From the NCBI GenBank assembly GCA_035629175.1, contig DASPIL010000107.1:237719-301718 (forward strand): a stretch of 64,000 nucleotides of DNA, read 5' to 3'. The notes beneath the pieces are model-generated. The model worked only from the letters and a program-made list of their open reading frames with translations. It was not told the DNA's origin and did no database searches. The number at the start of each line of letters is the position of its first letter. Position 1 is the stretch's first letter. A program made the position numbers and the translations under genes. Shown here piece after piece: positions 36,304-45,466 of this stretch. Origin of the DNA: Verrucomicrobiia bacterium (lineage in GTDB: Bacteria; Verrucomicrobiota; Verrucomicrobiia; Limisphaerales; DASXHY01).

Positions 36304-37887
36304 TCATGGCGCGGTCTTGACCGCCCGGTACAGCTTTGCGCCGTTGCTCATGAAGTCATCGAAATCGAGGTGGCCCGACGGCGGCATTTGAAACGTCGTG
36401 CCAGGTGTCCATGACTTTCCGTCAAGACTGGTTTGCAAGTGAAACGAACCGTTCGGCACCCCCTCAACCCGATAGCGAAATTTGCCCGATTCCATGCCAA
36501 GTACAATGACCCGCGGCGCGCTGTGAGGAGCCGGATCTGGCTGGCTCAATACTTTGTGGAGGTTGAGGCGCCCCCCGGTTTTGCATTTGCCCGCCAGCGC
36601 GGGAATGGGATCGGTTCCCGCTAGGACGCGTGCAATGATCTGTTGATACGTGCTGCCGGGATATTTCGCCCATGCCAAGGCGCACGCGGCGGCCACCTGC
36701 GGCGCGGCCATGGAAGTTCCGTCATCGAGCGCATAGGAACTGTCATGGCCCGCCCACGTGGAAAGCACGATGTATCCCGGCGCGCCAAGATCCACCGTGT
36801 TCAAGCCGTAATCTGAAAAGTGCGCGATGTCATCGTCGCGCGTGGTCGCCGCGACCGAAACGATGTTATCCAGATCGAAGCTTGCAGGGTAAAAACGTGG
36901 AATAGCATCGTTGTTCAGGGAAAAATTTCCGGCGGCCGCTACAAAGATGATCCCATGCTGGCGCAGGCTGTTGATCGCGTCATAAAGCGCCTGCGCACCG
37001 AATACGTTGGTGGTCGTTCCGCCCCAGCTGGCATTGATGATCCTCGCGCCGTTCACGCGCGAGTATTCAATGCATTCCAACGCATCGGACAGCGAGCCCT
37101 GCAATTGGTTGTCGAGGAACTTGCAAGTCATGATCCGTGCGTTCCACGCCGTTCCCACGACACCAATGCCATTATTCCCGACGGCGCCGAGAATCCCCGC
37201 GACATGCGTGCCATGGCCAAATGTGTCGGTCAGGTCGCCTGAATCATTCATCGCGTTGATGCCGTGGACGTCGTCGATGTAGCCGTTGTTGTCGTCATCG
37301 AGCCCGTTGCCCGCGATTTCACCCGGGTTTCGCCACAGGTTGGCGGTGAGATCCTCGTGCGTGACACGCGTGCCCGTGTCGAGAACCGAAACGATGACGG
37401 AAGTGGCATCGAAGGCGAGATCCCAGCCTTCAGCCGCATCGATGTCGCAATCAACGGTGCCTCCGAGCTGGCCCCAATTGAACAGATGATACAGCGAGCC
37501 GTCGGCATAGCGCGGCTCGTTTGGCACGCGCGCCGCCTGCAACACATAATCCGGCTCCGCATATTCAACTCCGGGCAGCCTGCGGATTAATCGCAATCCC
37601 GCTTCAGCTGAAACCCCTGACGGAAGTTCAATGACGTGAAGGTTTCCGAGGGAAGGATACGCAGCGCGGGACTTGCAGCCAGAGCTGTTGAGAGCCGACT
37701 CAAGGAGGGAAGCATTTGCCGATGGGGACAGTTTGACGATGATTCGATCGGTCCGGAAACCGTTCGTGGCAGCGGGCGGACGAATAATCGCCGAAGCGAT
37801 CGACTCGAACAGGAGCAGGACCAGGACACTCGCAAGAATAAAGGCGCGCCTGGCCCCTGAAAGACGGCACATCAACATGCCGGCCAA
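36304..37887 (-). CDS. Secreted subtilisin-like serine protease (S8)
   Basis: This 527-residue exported protease has a signal peptide at about 12-33, an inhibitor-like propeptide at about 45-118 (TDRIIVKLSPSA...GVEYAEPDYVLQ) and the S8 catalytic domain at about 135-455. The catalytic triad is Asp170 (VLDTGT), His225 (GHGTHVAG) and Ser392 (DGTSMAAPQVA), with the oxyanion Asn321 (AAAGN). An insert NGLDDDNNGYIDD (about 194-206) looks like a calcium-binding loop. The last ~75 residues form a small beta domain (GSFHLQTSLDGKSWTPGTTFQ), of a kind shared by other secreted proteins of this lineage and possibly used in sorting. It lies 65 bases downstream of ribH, on the same strand, probably by chance. 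Confidence 0.92.
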   Translation of the reverse strand: MAGMLMCRLSGARRAFILASVLVLLLFESIASAIIRPPAATNGFRTDRIIVKLSPSANASLLESALNSSGCKSRAAYPSLGNLHVIELPSGVSAEAGLRLIRRLPGVEYAEPDYVLQAARVPNEPRYADGSLYHLFNWGQLGGTVDCDIDAAEGWDLAFDATSVIVSVLDTGTRVTHEDLTANLWRNPGEIAGNGLDDDNNGYIDDVHGINAMNDSGDLTDTFGHGTHVAGILGAVGNNGIGVVGTAWNARIMTCKFLDNQLQGSLSDALECIEYSRVNGARIINASWGGTTTNVFGAQALYDAINSLRQHGIIFVAAAGNFSLNNDAIPRFYPASFDLDNIVSVAATTRDDDIAHFSDYGLNTVDLGAPGYIVLSTWAGHDSSYALDDGTSMAAPQVAAACALAWAKYPGSTYQQIIARVLAGTDPIPALAGKCKTGGRLNLHKVLSQPDPAPHSAPRVIVLGMESGKFRYRVEGVPNGSFHLQTSLDGKSWTPGTTFQMPPSGHLDFDDFMSNGAKLYRAVKTAP

Positions 37888-37952
37888 GAAACCAAAGCGG
37901 CGTGCGGCGTGCCAGTGGGCAAATTTGGTAGGGTGCGAACCCCAACTTCCCG

Positions 37953-38432
37953 CTACGTGTTCGTGCGGGAACGCTTTAATCCCGTCATGATCGCGGCCAT
38001 TTGGATCGCGGTGTGGGCGGCTTCCATCCCGCGATTATGTCCCGGATCAAGGCAGCGTACCCGCGCCTGTTCGCGGCTCTCCAGGAGCAGCACTTCGTGA
38101 ATGACAGGCACTTCGGTTTCCACCTGGATTTGCATCAGCGCCGCGCTGACTGCGTCGCCGATGTGTTGCGCATGAACTGTTTCGCCCCGAAGGATCACGC
38201 CGAGGCAGATGATTGACACAAACTTCTTCGTGCGTGCGAGCCTGGCTGCAACAACGGGAACCTCAAATGCGCCTGGAACCCTTGCGACGGTAACGGCTGC
38301 GCCTGCCTGTTTCAGCTCAGCCTCTGCGGCGTGAAGCATCGAATCGACAAATTCTGCGTTGTACTCGGAAGCGACAATCGCGAATCGCCCGTTCCGCGCG
38401 CGAAGCGCAGTCTTTTTGGTTTTCGTCAGCAT
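37953..38432 (-). CDS. ribH: 6,7-dimethyl-8-ribityllumazine synthase
   Basis: RibH joins 5-amino-6-ribitylamino-uracil to dihydroxybutanone phosphate in riboflavin synthesis and normally forms icosahedral or pentameric shells. The 159-residue product has FAIVASEYNAEFVDSML, RVPGAFEVPVVAARLA, CLGVILRGETVHAQHIGDAVSAALM and a C-terminal GMEAAHTAIQMA, all alignable to the family. The catalytic histidine is kept (TVH instead of the usual TTH), but the THFDYV stretch is changed to VHAQHI, and the phosphate-binding region reads LDPGHNRG, so this is a divergent member. It lies downstream of ribBA (195-base gap with a hairpin repeat), which supports the call. Confidence 0.88.
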   Translation of the reverse strand: MLTKTKKTALRARNGRFAIVASEYNAEFVDSMLHAAEAELKQAGAAVTVARVPGAFEVPVVAARLARTKKFVSIICLGVILRGETVHAQHIGDAVSAALMQIQVETEVPVIHEVLLLESREQARVRCLDPGHNRGMEAAHTAIQMAAIMTGLKRSRTNT

Positions 38433-38543
38433 AGCTCAGCAACTCTTGAAACGGCGACGACTGCAGCGGAGGTTTCCCATCCTGCTGTTTCGCAGACGTC
38501 CCCTCTGCAAGCCGACAATGCTTGCGTCCGCTCTAACACGTGT

Positions 38544-38590
38544 GCAGGTGTGGAAACCTGCGATACAGCGGACTCCGACGTATGGCCAGC
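38544..38590 (+). repeat. Interspersed hairpin repeat between ribBA and ribH
   Basis: GCAGGTGTGGAAACCTGC at 38544-38561 is a near-perfect palindrome and is followed by GATACAGCGGACTCCGAC. The same arrangement, GCAGGTTTGGAAACCTGC then GATACAGCAGACTT, occurs at 60072-60103, and related hairpins occur at 53368, 60012 and 62235. The element is non-coding and lies in the gap between two genes of one pathway, where it could affect read-through into ribH. Confidence 0.7.
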
Positions 38591-38627
38591 GCAGCGCAGA
38601 CGCGCAGGTCCGCGGAGGTCGGGATGC

Positions 38628-39827
38628 TCAAAGCAGGTGCCCCATCTTCTTCCGTTTGGTCTCGAGGTAATTCGCGTTGTGCGGGTTGGGATTCGAGCGA
38701 ATCGGCACCTGCTGGACAATTTTCAATCCGTGACCTTCCAGACCGACGATCTTTTTGGGATTGTTCGTGAGCAGCTTGATTGTCTTCAACCCAAGGTCCG
38801 CCAGGATTTGCGCGCCCAGGCCGTATTCCCGCAAATCCATTCCGTAACCGAGTTTCTGGTTTGCTTCGACGGTGTCGTATCCCTGTTCCTGAAGTTTGTA
38901 GGCCTGGATCTTCGGCGCCAATCCAATCCCGCGGCCCTCCTGCCGCATGTAAACCAGGACGCCAACCCCTGCATCTGCAATCTGCCGCATGGCCTGGTGC
39001 AGTTGCGGGCCGCAATCGCAGCGGCGCGAGCCAAAAACATCGCCCGTTAGGCATTCACTGTGAACGCGCACCAATACGTTCTTCTTTCCTGTGAGGTCCC
39101 CGTGAACGAGTGCCAGGTGGTGTTTGCCATCCAGCTTGGAACGATACAGGTGCAGCGCAAAGTCGCCGTAGTCCGTCGGCATTTTCACGACTTCCACGCG
39201 CTCGATCAATTTCTCCCGCGTCCGCCGGTATTCGATCAGGTCCGCAATCGTGCAGAGTTTCAGCTTGTGCTTTTTCGCGAATTTCTTGAGTTCCGGCAGG
39301 CGGGCCATCGTGCCGTCGTCGCTCATGATTTCACAAATCACGGCAATCGGACGGCAACCCGCCAGTTTGACGAGGTCCACGGCGGCCTCCGTGTGGCCAG
39401 CGCGTTGGAGCACTCCGCCCACGGCCGCGCGCAGTGGAAACACATGGCCGGGCTGGACGAGGTCCTCAGGGACCGCCGTCGGCTCTGCCATGATGCGAAT
39501 CGTCTCGGCACGATCCGCAGCGCTGATGCCGCTGCCGATGGCGCGGGCGGCATCGACGCTGATCTGGAAATCGGTTTTGAAGCTTTCGCGGTTTTGTTTG
39601 ACCATGCGCTCGATGCCAAGCTGCTGGAGCCGCTCGGATGTGGTGGGAACGCAAATCAAGCCGCGGCCGTATTTGGCCATGAAATTGATGGCGCTCGGAG
39701 TGACGAACTCCGCCGCCAGAATCAAATCGCCCTCATTTTCCCGATCGGCATCGTCGACCACGATTACCATCCTGCCTTTGCGCAAGTCGGCCACAACAGA
39801 TTCGATCGAATCAAACCGCTCTTTCAT
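38628..39827 (-). CDS. ribBA: Bifunctional DHBP synthase / GTP cyclohydrolase II
   Basis: This enzyme makes both precursors of riboflavin: the N-terminal half (about 1-205) turns ribulose-5-phosphate into dihydroxybutanone phosphate, and the C-terminal half (about 206-399) opens GTP. The first half shows VVDDADRENEGDLILAAEF and GHVFPLRAAVGGVLQRAGHTEAAVDL. The second shows the zinc ligands in CLTGDVFGSRRCDCG, then YMRQEGRGIGL and the C-terminal LLTNNPKKI. Both active sites look complete. The ATG at 39827 gives the normal start (KERFDSIESVVADLRKG); the open frame runs 26 codons further. There is no room for an FMN riboswitch in the 77 bases after larC, and ribH lies downstream. Confidence 0.95.
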   Translation of the reverse strand: MKERFDSIESVVADLRKGRMVIVVDDADRENEGDLILAAEFVTPSAINFMAKYGRGLICVPTTSERLQQLGIERMVKQNRESFKTDFQISVDAARAIGSGISAADRAETIRIMAEPTAVPEDLVQPGHVFPLRAAVGGVLQRAGHTEAAVDLVKLAGCRPIAVICEIMSDDGTMARLPELKKFAKKHKLKLCTIADLIEYRRTREKLIERVEVVKMPTDYGDFALHLYRSKLDGKHHLALVHGDLTGKKNVLVRVHSECLTGDVFGSRRCDCGPQLHQAMRQIADAGVGVLVYMRQEGRGIGLAPKIQAYKLQEQGYDTVEANQKLGYGMDLREYGLGAQILADLGLKTIKLLTNNPKKIVGLEGHGLKIVQQVPIRSNPNPHNANYLETKRKKMGHLL

Positions 39828-39904
39828 CAGGTCAGAAGCTAGTGGCACCGAACAAAAACAAAAAGAGAAACCGCGCATGTGCGGTGTCTCCCCTCGATGC
39901 CCCA

Positions 39905-41281
39905 TTACAAGGGCGCCCGCGGATGGGCTTCGCGAATCGCGGCCTCGAAAACGTGTTTGACCGGGACGCCGCCCTGCTCCGCAGCTCTTCGGCAGGATTC
40001 GAATTCTGGCGAGACTTGAATGATTTCGCCGTCCAGTTTGCCAAGCTTCACGTCAACGCGGCCATAGGGTGTATCGACGGTTTGAAATTCACGCTGAAGT
40101 TTCCGTCTTTCCGAAGTCTGGCGGCGCACTCCAAATGCGGAGGTCTCCCGCAGAATCAACTCGCTGAAACGATCAGCCTGGCCTTCCATGCAGATCACCC
40201 TCAGCAGCACAGCCGGCCTGTTCTTCTTCATCTGGATCGCCGTGTAAAAAACGTCGAGCGCTCCCGCATTCATTGCGTTCTCCACAAAGTGGCCGAGGAT
40301 TTCCGCGCTGATGTCGTCAAGGTTGGTTTCGAGCACAGCCACGGTGTCGGTTTCCCAATCATGCGTCCCAGCACCTGCTGCAGTGGAGTGTGCTGCAATG
40401 GATCCCAGGACCGCGCGCACTACGTTCGGGCGCGATCTGTTGTCGCGGGTGCCGAGTCCGAATCCGATTCTCTCCGCTACAAGGTTCTGCATCGGCCCGA
40501 ATGACTCAACCAACTCCGCCAGCAATGCGGCGCCGGTTGGCGTGATCAGCTCCTGCGGTTCGTCACACTGTGTGATGGGAATGCCTCGCGCGCCCAGTAT
40601 CGCCAGCGTGGCGGGAGCGGGAATCGGAAACCGTCCATGCGCGCACATTACAAATCCCGTTCCTTCAATCACGGGTCCCGCCAACACCCGCGGTTTCCCC
40701 AGGAGTTCAAGCCCAATGGCCGCCCCAACAATATCCACAATGGAATCGACCGCTCCCACTTCGTGAAAATGAACCTGCTCCGGCGGCATCCCATGAATCT
40801 TCCCTTCGGCAACCGCGATCCGACGAAACACGCCGATCGATTTCTCCTTCACCCACGGCGAAAGACCGCTGCCATCGATGAGTTGCCGGATCGCGGTGAA
40901 ATCGCGGCTATGCTCGTGCGTGTGCGGCTGATGGGACTCAGGCTGGCTGGCATTCCCGGGGCGGAAATTCGCGGTGAGAATACTGCGTGCGTCAGGCTGG
41001 CCATGCACGTGCGAATGGGGGTGTTCATGAGAAGGGCCATGCTCATGATGATGTCCGTCGTCGGAATGCTCGTGATCGTGCGCGTCAGTCAGATGCACGT
41101 CAAACTTCACCCCTTCAATCCCGGACTTTTGTTTTCGTCCGACGTGCAGGTGATAGCCGCCCAATGACAGTTTCTTCAACTCCGTTTCAAGAACGGCAGC
41201 ATCGACGCCAACGTCAATCAACGCCGCAATAAACATGTCGCCACTGATGCCGCTAAAGATGTCGAGATAAAGGGTTTTCAT
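39905..41281 (-). CDS. larC: Nickel pincer cofactor biosynthesis protein LarC
   Basis: LarC inserts nickel into the pyridinium dithiocarboxylate pincer cofactor used by lactate racemase and related enzymes. The 458-residue product starts KTLYLDIFSGISGDMFIAALID and has EQVHFHEVGAVDSIVDIVGAA and ELITPTGAALLAEL, all family hallmarks. A histidine-rich loop at about 64-93 (DAHDHEHSDDGHHHEHGPSH) would bind or store nickel. In Lactobacillus plantarum larC is read through by a programmed frameshift; here both parts, including the C-terminal TNLDDISAEILG region, are in one uninterrupted frame. It overlaps larB by four bases. Confidence 0.92.
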   Translation of the reverse strand: MKTLYLDIFSGISGDMFIAALIDVGVDAAVLETELKKLSLGGYHLHVGRKQKSGIEGVKFDVHLTDAHDHEHSDDGHHHEHGPSHEHPHSHVHGQPDARSILTANFRPGNASQPESHQPHTHEHSRDFTAIRQLIDGSGLSPWVKEKSIGVFRRIAVAEGKIHGMPPEQVHFHEVGAVDSIVDIVGAAIGLELLGKPRVLAGPVIEGTGFVMCAHGRFPIPAPATLAILGARGIPITQCDEPQELITPTGAALLAELVESFGPMQNLVAERIGFGLGTRDNRSRPNVVRAVLGSIAAHSTAAGAGTHDWETDTVAVLETNLDDISAEILGHFVENAMNAGALDVFYTAIQMKKNRPAVLLRVICMEGQADRFSELILRETSAFGVRRQTSERRKLQREFQTVDTPYGRVDVKLGKLDGEIIQVSPEFESCRRAAEQGGVPVKHVFEAAIREAHPRAPL

Positions 41282-42036
41282 GCTGCGTTGCACAGAGCGT
41301 TGATCTGGCTTGCGGCGTATCCGGCGCCAAACCCGTTGTCGATGTTCACGACCGTTACACCGCTGCCGCAGCTGTTCAGCATTCCCAGCAACGCGGCCAG
41401 GCCTCCGAAGTTCGCTCCATAGCCAATGCTCGTGGGCACAGCGATGACTGGCTTTGCGACCAGGCCCGCAACCACGCTCGGCAGCGCGCCCTCCATGCCG
41501 GCAACCACGATCACGACATTTGCTCGCTGAATCAGATCAAGGCGGCTGAACAGTCGATGAACTCCCGCGACGCCGACATCATTCACACGTTCGACACGAT
41601 TGCCCATGATCTCTGCCGTGACGGCCGCCTCCTCCGCGACAGGCAGGTCGCTGGTTCCGGCACAGACGACAGCAATCATCCCGTTCCGTTTGAGGAACGG
41701 TTTTTTTTCAATGGTCACGCAGCGCGCAGATTCGTGGTGCACTGCAGATTTGAACTTCCTCTTCAGCATCCTTGCGTGTTCCGGGGAAACCCGAGTCGCC
41801 AGGACGTTCTGGCCGTGCTCCAGAAGTTTTGCGGCAATTTTAACGACCTGTTCAGGCGTCTTGCCGGCGCCAAATATCACTTCGGGAAAACCTTTTCGCA
41901 ACGCGCGATGCGTGTCGATGGTGGCGAAGCCAAGGTCGGCTGACGGCGCTGCCTGGAACGCGTGCAGGACTTCGTCGCGCGTAACACCCCCCGCGCGGAA
42001 CTTCTCCAGCAGTTGAGTTGCTTCGATTGTGGTCAC
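41278..42036 (-). CDS. larB: Nickel pincer cofactor biosynthesis protein LarB
   Basis: LarB carboxylates nicotinic acid adenine dinucleotide and cleaves it, giving the starting compound of the nickel pincer cofactor. The 252-residue protein has a helical N-terminal part (LLEKFRAGGVTRDEVLHAFQ) and a C-terminal domain resembling the PurE carboxylase: AVVCAGTSDLPVAEEAAVTAEIMG, GVAGVHRL, VVAGMEGALPSVVAGLVAKPVIAVPTSIGYGA and a terminal VVNIDNGFGAGYAA. The stop overlaps the larC start (ATGA), so the two are coupled. LarE, the sulfur-inserting enzyme, is not in this window. The leader contains heptamer repeats. Confidence 0.93.
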   Translation of the reverse strand: MTTIEATQLLEKFRAGGVTRDEVLHAFQAAPSADLGFATIDTHRALRKGFPEVIFGAGKTPEQVVKIAAKLLEHGQNVLATRVSPEHARMLKRKFKSAVHHESARCVTIEKKPFLKRNGMIAVVCAGTSDLPVAEEAAVTAEIMGNRVERVNDVGVAGVHRLFSRLDLIQRANVVIVVAGMEGALPSVVAGLVAKPVIAVPTSIGYGANFGGLAALLGMLNSCGSGVTVVNIDNGFGAGYAASQINALCNAA

Positions 42037-42063
42037 GGAATGAGAATAGTGCGAAGGGGGTGA

Positions 42064-42097
42064 GTTGTCAGTTGTTCGTTGTTCCTGGCAGTTGCTG
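42064..42097 (+). repeat. Heptamer tandem repeat upstream of larB
   Basis: The sequence reads GTTGTCA GTTGTTC GTTGTTC CTGGCA GTTGCTG: four 7-base units and one 6-base unit. It lies 28 bases before the larB start on the reverse strand. It shares TTGTCAGTTGTT with the repeat at 6665-6685. Confidence 0.5.
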
Positions 42098-42255
42098 TTT
42101 CCCTCACGCTTGCGCGAAGCTGTCTCTCTGTGACAGATTGCTATCCGCCAAACCTCTCGAATTTGTCGCTTCTATCGGGCTTTTGCCCGTGAGGCTGGCG
42201 AGCTGGGTCTCCGTTCTGGCCTTCTCCGACATTGGGTGCGGCCAACCATCCATGT

Positions 42256-43152
42256 TCACCCCCGATCTCTGAACTCCTGGATGCTGCGGACAAAATCGTC
42301 GGGGAGTCCAAAATCGAACCGCTTCGCGTCGGGCATTTCCAGCGCGAGGTAACCAAACCGCTGTCGTTGCAGCTCCTGTGCGCGTGTGAGTTGGAATTCG
42401 CCGTTGTCGCGCACATCATCGCGAATCATCTCTGCGAGAATGTCGTAAATCGATGGAGCCAGCAGATGCATTCCAAACCAGCCAAGCCATGTGTCGTCTG
42501 GCAGCCCGTCGACATGCAGTTTTTCGCGTGCCACGGATTCCGATGGTTTTTCGATGATCAACGAAACATCAATCAGCCGCGGATTGGCCGCTGTGCGCCT
42601 CCCTGAAATTGTTCCATAGCCTTTCAACTGTCCGGCAGTGATTCGATTGACGGCTGAGACGCTTTGCCCGTTGGAGTGACTCGCCAGCCCCGCCAGTTCA
42701 CGATAGGGCGAAACCGATTTGCCTCGAAACAGGTGATCTCCCAGCCCGAGCAACACTGTTTCCCCGCCTGCAAATTCCCGAGATTGGAACACGGCGTGGC
42801 CGTATCCGTCCTGCTGATGCTGGACCGCGAAGCTGACCCGTTTGGCAAAGCCACGCATCTGTTCGGCTTCGCGCAGGAGGGCGGGATATTTTTGCAGCCT
42901 TTTCAAATAGTCGTCGCCAGGGCCGTTGAGGTAATCGCGAACCATGTCGTCCTCACCCGGCTGGACAATGATGCACACCTGCTCAATGCCGGCAGATTGC
43001 AGTTCGAGTAGATGATAGTGGAAGAGTGCGCGCGCGATGCCGTCTGGGCCCACAACCGGAAAGAGCTCTTTCTTCACCGCGTGAGATGCTGGAAAATGCC
43101 GGGTGCCCAAGCCTGCGATGGGTATGATGGCTTTGCGAACGCTGGATTTCAT
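42256..43152 (-). CDS. UTP-glucose-1-phosphate uridylyltransferase (GalU-like)
   Basis: This 298-residue nucleotidyltransferase makes UDP-glucose, the donor for surface polysaccharides and glycolipids. It starts RKAIIPIAGLGTRHFPASHAVKKELFPVV, matching the GalU GLGTRFLPATKAxPKEMLP motif with small changes. Further GalU-like stretches are VLLGLGDHLFRGK and DNGEFQLTRAQELQ, which corresponds to the usual GEIQLTDAI. The middle (DTWLGWFGMHLLAPSIYDIL) also matches. It is more divergent than standard GalU: the DD and IVEKP blocks are altered (IIEKPSESVAREKL is kept). Another sugar-nucleotide pyrophosphorylase activity is possible. The 252 bases upstream contain the start of the dnaK promoter region, in the opposite direction. 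Confidence 0.82.
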   Translation of the reverse strand: MKSSVRKAIIPIAGLGTRHFPASHAVKKELFPVVGPDGIARALFHYHLLELQSAGIEQVCIIVQPGEDDMVRDYLNGPGDDYLKRLQKYPALLREAEQMRGFAKRVSFAVQHQQDGYGHAVFQSREFAGGETVLLGLGDHLFRGKSVSPYRELAGLASHSNGQSVSAVNRITAGQLKGYGTISGRRTAANPRLIDVSLIIEKPSESVAREKLHVDGLPDDTWLGWFGMHLLAPSIYDILAEMIRDDVRDNGEFQLTRAQELQRQRFGYLALEMPDAKRFDFGLPDDFVRSIQEFRDRG

Positions 43153-43355
43153 GCGGCGGAACGATGGCGAATCGATGCGGTGGGTTCAATGCTGCGGAAC
43201 TGGAAATACCGGAAGAAAACGTTAAAGCCCTGAGACACCCCATGCGCCAAGCCGCCCGCGGGTGTGTCACACTGTCTCTGATGTCCCGCGCGCCCGTCTT
43301 TCTATTCCTGTTGTAAGTCCTTGATATCCAACGATGTTACATCAATGGCTAAACT

Positions 43356-43371
43356 TGGCACTCGCTCTGCA
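43356..43371 (+). promoter_or_regulatory. Candidate sigma-54 promoter before dnaK
   Basis: TGGCAC at 43356-43361 and TGCA at 43368-43371 give GG and GC separated by exactly ten bases, the -24/-12 pattern of sigma-54 promoters (consensus TGGCAC-N5-TTGCA; here the second block is CTGCA). It lies 33 bases before the dnaK ATG. No CIRCE element is present. One sequence match is not proof, and no activator site was found. Confidence 0.4.
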
Positions 43372-43404
43372 CGGGAAGCATCCAGACAACAACACGAATT
43401 TCTT

Positions 43405-45345
43405 ATGGCAAAAGTTTTAGGCATCGATCTGGGAACGACCAACTCGTGCATGTCCGTCATGGAAGGCGGCGAGCCACTCGTTCTCGAAAATTCGGAAGGC
43501 AAGCGGACGACTCCGTCCGTTGTGGCCTTCACGAAGAATGGTGAACGGGTGGTGGGCGACGCCGCCAAGCGGCAGGCCGTCACGAATCCGCGAAACACTG
43601 TTTACTCCATCAAGCGCTTCATGGGCCGAAAATTTGACGAGGTCCAGGAAGAGATCAAGCGTGTCCCCTATAAGGTGGTTCGCGCAGCAAATGGCGACGC
43701 AGCGGTCGAAGTCGAGGCTGAAGGCAAGGTGCAGCAGTTCTCGCCGCCTGAAATCTCGGCAATGATTCTTGCCAAGCTGAAGGCTGATGCTGAAACACGG
43801 CTCGGTGAGAAAATCACCCAGGCCGTCATCACGGTTCCGGCTTATTTCAACGATTCTCAGAGGCAGGCAACCAAGGACGCCGGCCGCATTGCCGGACTCG
43901 AAGTCCTCCGCATCATCAATGAACCCACGGCTGCTTCACTGGCATACGGGCTCGACAAGAAGAAGGATGAGAAGATCGCGGTGTACGATCTCGGCGGCGG
44001 AACCTTCGATATTTCGGTTCTTGAAATTGGTGACGGCGTTTTTGAGGTCAAAGCCACCAACGGCGATACTCACCTCGGGGGTGACGATTGGGACAACACG
44101 TTGATGGATTGGATTCTGGATGAGTTCAAGAAGGATTCAGGGATGGATTTGCGCAAGCAGCCCGACGCCCTGCAACGCATCAAGGAAGAAGCCGAGAAGG
44201 CCAAGATCGCGCTCTCCAGCTCGCAGCAATACGACATCAATCTGCCTTTCATCACCGCCGATGCGAGCGGTCCCAAGCACATTCAAAAGACCCTCACACG
44301 GGCGAAGATGGAGCAGCTGACTGACAGTTTGTTCGAGCGGACGATCGGGCCGACAAAGAATTGCTTGAAGGACGCGGGGCTCGACACGACGAAAATTGAT
44401 GAGCTCGTGCTTGTCGGTGGAATGACCCGCATGCCCAAGGTTGTGGAAACTGCACGGACGCTGGTCAACAAGCAGCCGCATCAGGGCGTCAATCCTGACG
44501 AAGTCGTCGCCGTTGGCGCCGCGATCCAGGGTGGCGTGCTGAAGGGTGACGTCAAGGACGTGCTCCTTCTCGATGTGACGCCGCTGTCGCTCGGTATTGA
44601 AACGCTTGGCGGAGTGTTCACGAAGTTGATCGAACGCAATACAACGATTCCGACCCGCAAGTCCGAGATATTCTCGACGGCCAGCGACAACCAGCCTGGT
44701 GTGGAAATTCACGTGCTGCAGGGCGAACGCCAGTTCTCGCGTGACAACAAGACGATCGGCAAGTTCCACCTGACCGACATTCCGCCCGCACCGCGCGGCA
44801 TGCCGCAAATCGAAGTCACCTTTGACATCGACGCGAATGGCATCCTGCACGTGGGCGCGAAGGATCTTGGGACCGGCAAGGAACAGAAGATTACGATCAC
44901 GGCCAGCAGCGGACTTTCGAAGGACGAAATCGAGAAGATGCGCAAAGACGCGGAGGCTCACGCGGAAGACGACAAGAAGCGCCGCGAAGAAGTGGAAACA
45001 CGCAACGAGGCGGATAATGCCGTTTATCGCTCCGAGAAGATGCTCAAGGAGAGCGCGGACAAGATCTCGGGCGACGCCAGGTCCAAACTGGAAAAGGCGG
45101 TTTCCGACGTCAAAGACGCGCTGAAAGGCAGCGATGCCGCAGCCATCAAATCTGCGAGCGAAAAGCTCAACGAAGCGTGGCAGGCTGTCTCAGCAGATCT
45201 TTACAAGGCCGCTGGGGAAAAGGGCCAGGGCGGACAGGCTGGTCCCCAGCCGGACGCACAGCCCGGGCCTGATGCAGGCGCACAGGGCGGAAAGAAGGAC
45301 GAAGGTCCGATCATCGACGCCGAAGTCGTCGACGAGAAAAAATAA
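43405..45345 (+). CDS. dnaK: Hsp70 chaperone DnaK
   Basis: DnaK is the ATP-driven Hsp70 chaperone that binds unfolded segments of proteins with DnaJ and GrpE. The 646-residue protein opens [14 protein letters not shown] (phosphate-1 loop), then has [35 protein letters not shown], the phosphate-2 loop [16 protein letters not shown] and the adenosine motif [12 protein letters not shown]. The substrate domain and helical lid follow, with a Gly/Pro/Gln-rich linker ([15 protein letters not shown]) before the acidic end [13 protein letters not shown]. The ATG at 43405 gives the exact family N-terminus; the frame is open 28 codons upstream across the promoter. No Shine-Dalgarno is seen. dnaJ and grpE are not adjacent; groES follows. 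Confidence 0.98.
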   Translation: MAKVLGIDLGTTNSCMSVMEGGEPLVLENSEGKRTTPSVVAFTKNGERVVGDAAKRQAVTNPRNTVYSIKRFMGRKFDEVQEEIKRVPYKVVRAANGDAAVEVEAEGKVQQFSPPEISAMILAKLKADAETRLGEKITQAVITVPAYFNDSQRQATKDAGRIAGLEVLRIINEPTAASLAYGLDKKKDEKIAVYDLGGGTFDISVLEIGDGVFEVKATNGDTHLGGDDWDNTLMDWILDEFKKDSGMDLRKQPDALQRIKEEAEKAKIALSSSQQYDINLPFITADASGPKHIQKTLTRAKMEQLTDSLFERTIGPTKNCLKDAGLDTTKIDELVLVGGMTRMPKVVETARTLVNKQPHQGVNPDEVVAVGAAIQGGVLKGDVKDVLLLDVTPLSLGIETLGGVFTKLIERNTTIPTRKSEIFSTASDNQPGVEIHVLQGERQFSRDNKTIGKFHLTDIPPAPRGMPQIEVTFDIDANGILHVGAKDLGTGKEQKITITASSGLSKDEIEKMRKDAEAHAEDDKKRREEVETRNEADNAVYRSEKMLKESADKISGDARSKLEKAVSDVKDALKGSDAAAIKSASEKLNEAWQAVSADLYKAAGEKGQGGQAGPQPDAQPGPDAGAQGGKKDEGPIIDAEVVDEKK

Positions 45346-45403
45346 GCAGCTTTCGGGTGTTCACGACTGAAGAAATGCAGGCGCGGGCACCCGATTTATT
45401 TAC

Positions 45404-45423
45404 CTGCCGCTTGGGCGGCAGGA
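45404..45423 (+). terminator. Hairpin between dnaK and groES
   Basis: CCTGCCGC at 45404-45411 pairs with GCGGCAGG at 45416-45423 around a four-base loop (TTGG), about 60 bases after the dnaK stop. The following ATTTCAATTAAAC is AT-rich but has no real T run, so this could be a weak terminator or an mRNA-processing or stability element between the chaperone genes. Confidence 0.5.
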
Positions 45424-45466
45424 TTTCAATTAAACTGGAAAAAACCAATAAACAAACACACATACT

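Noticed and set aside
43153..43404. CIRCE element at dnaK
   Set aside because: TTGGCACTC resembles the left half, but the right half GAGTGCTAA at nine bases is missing; the same bases fit a sigma-54 promoter better.
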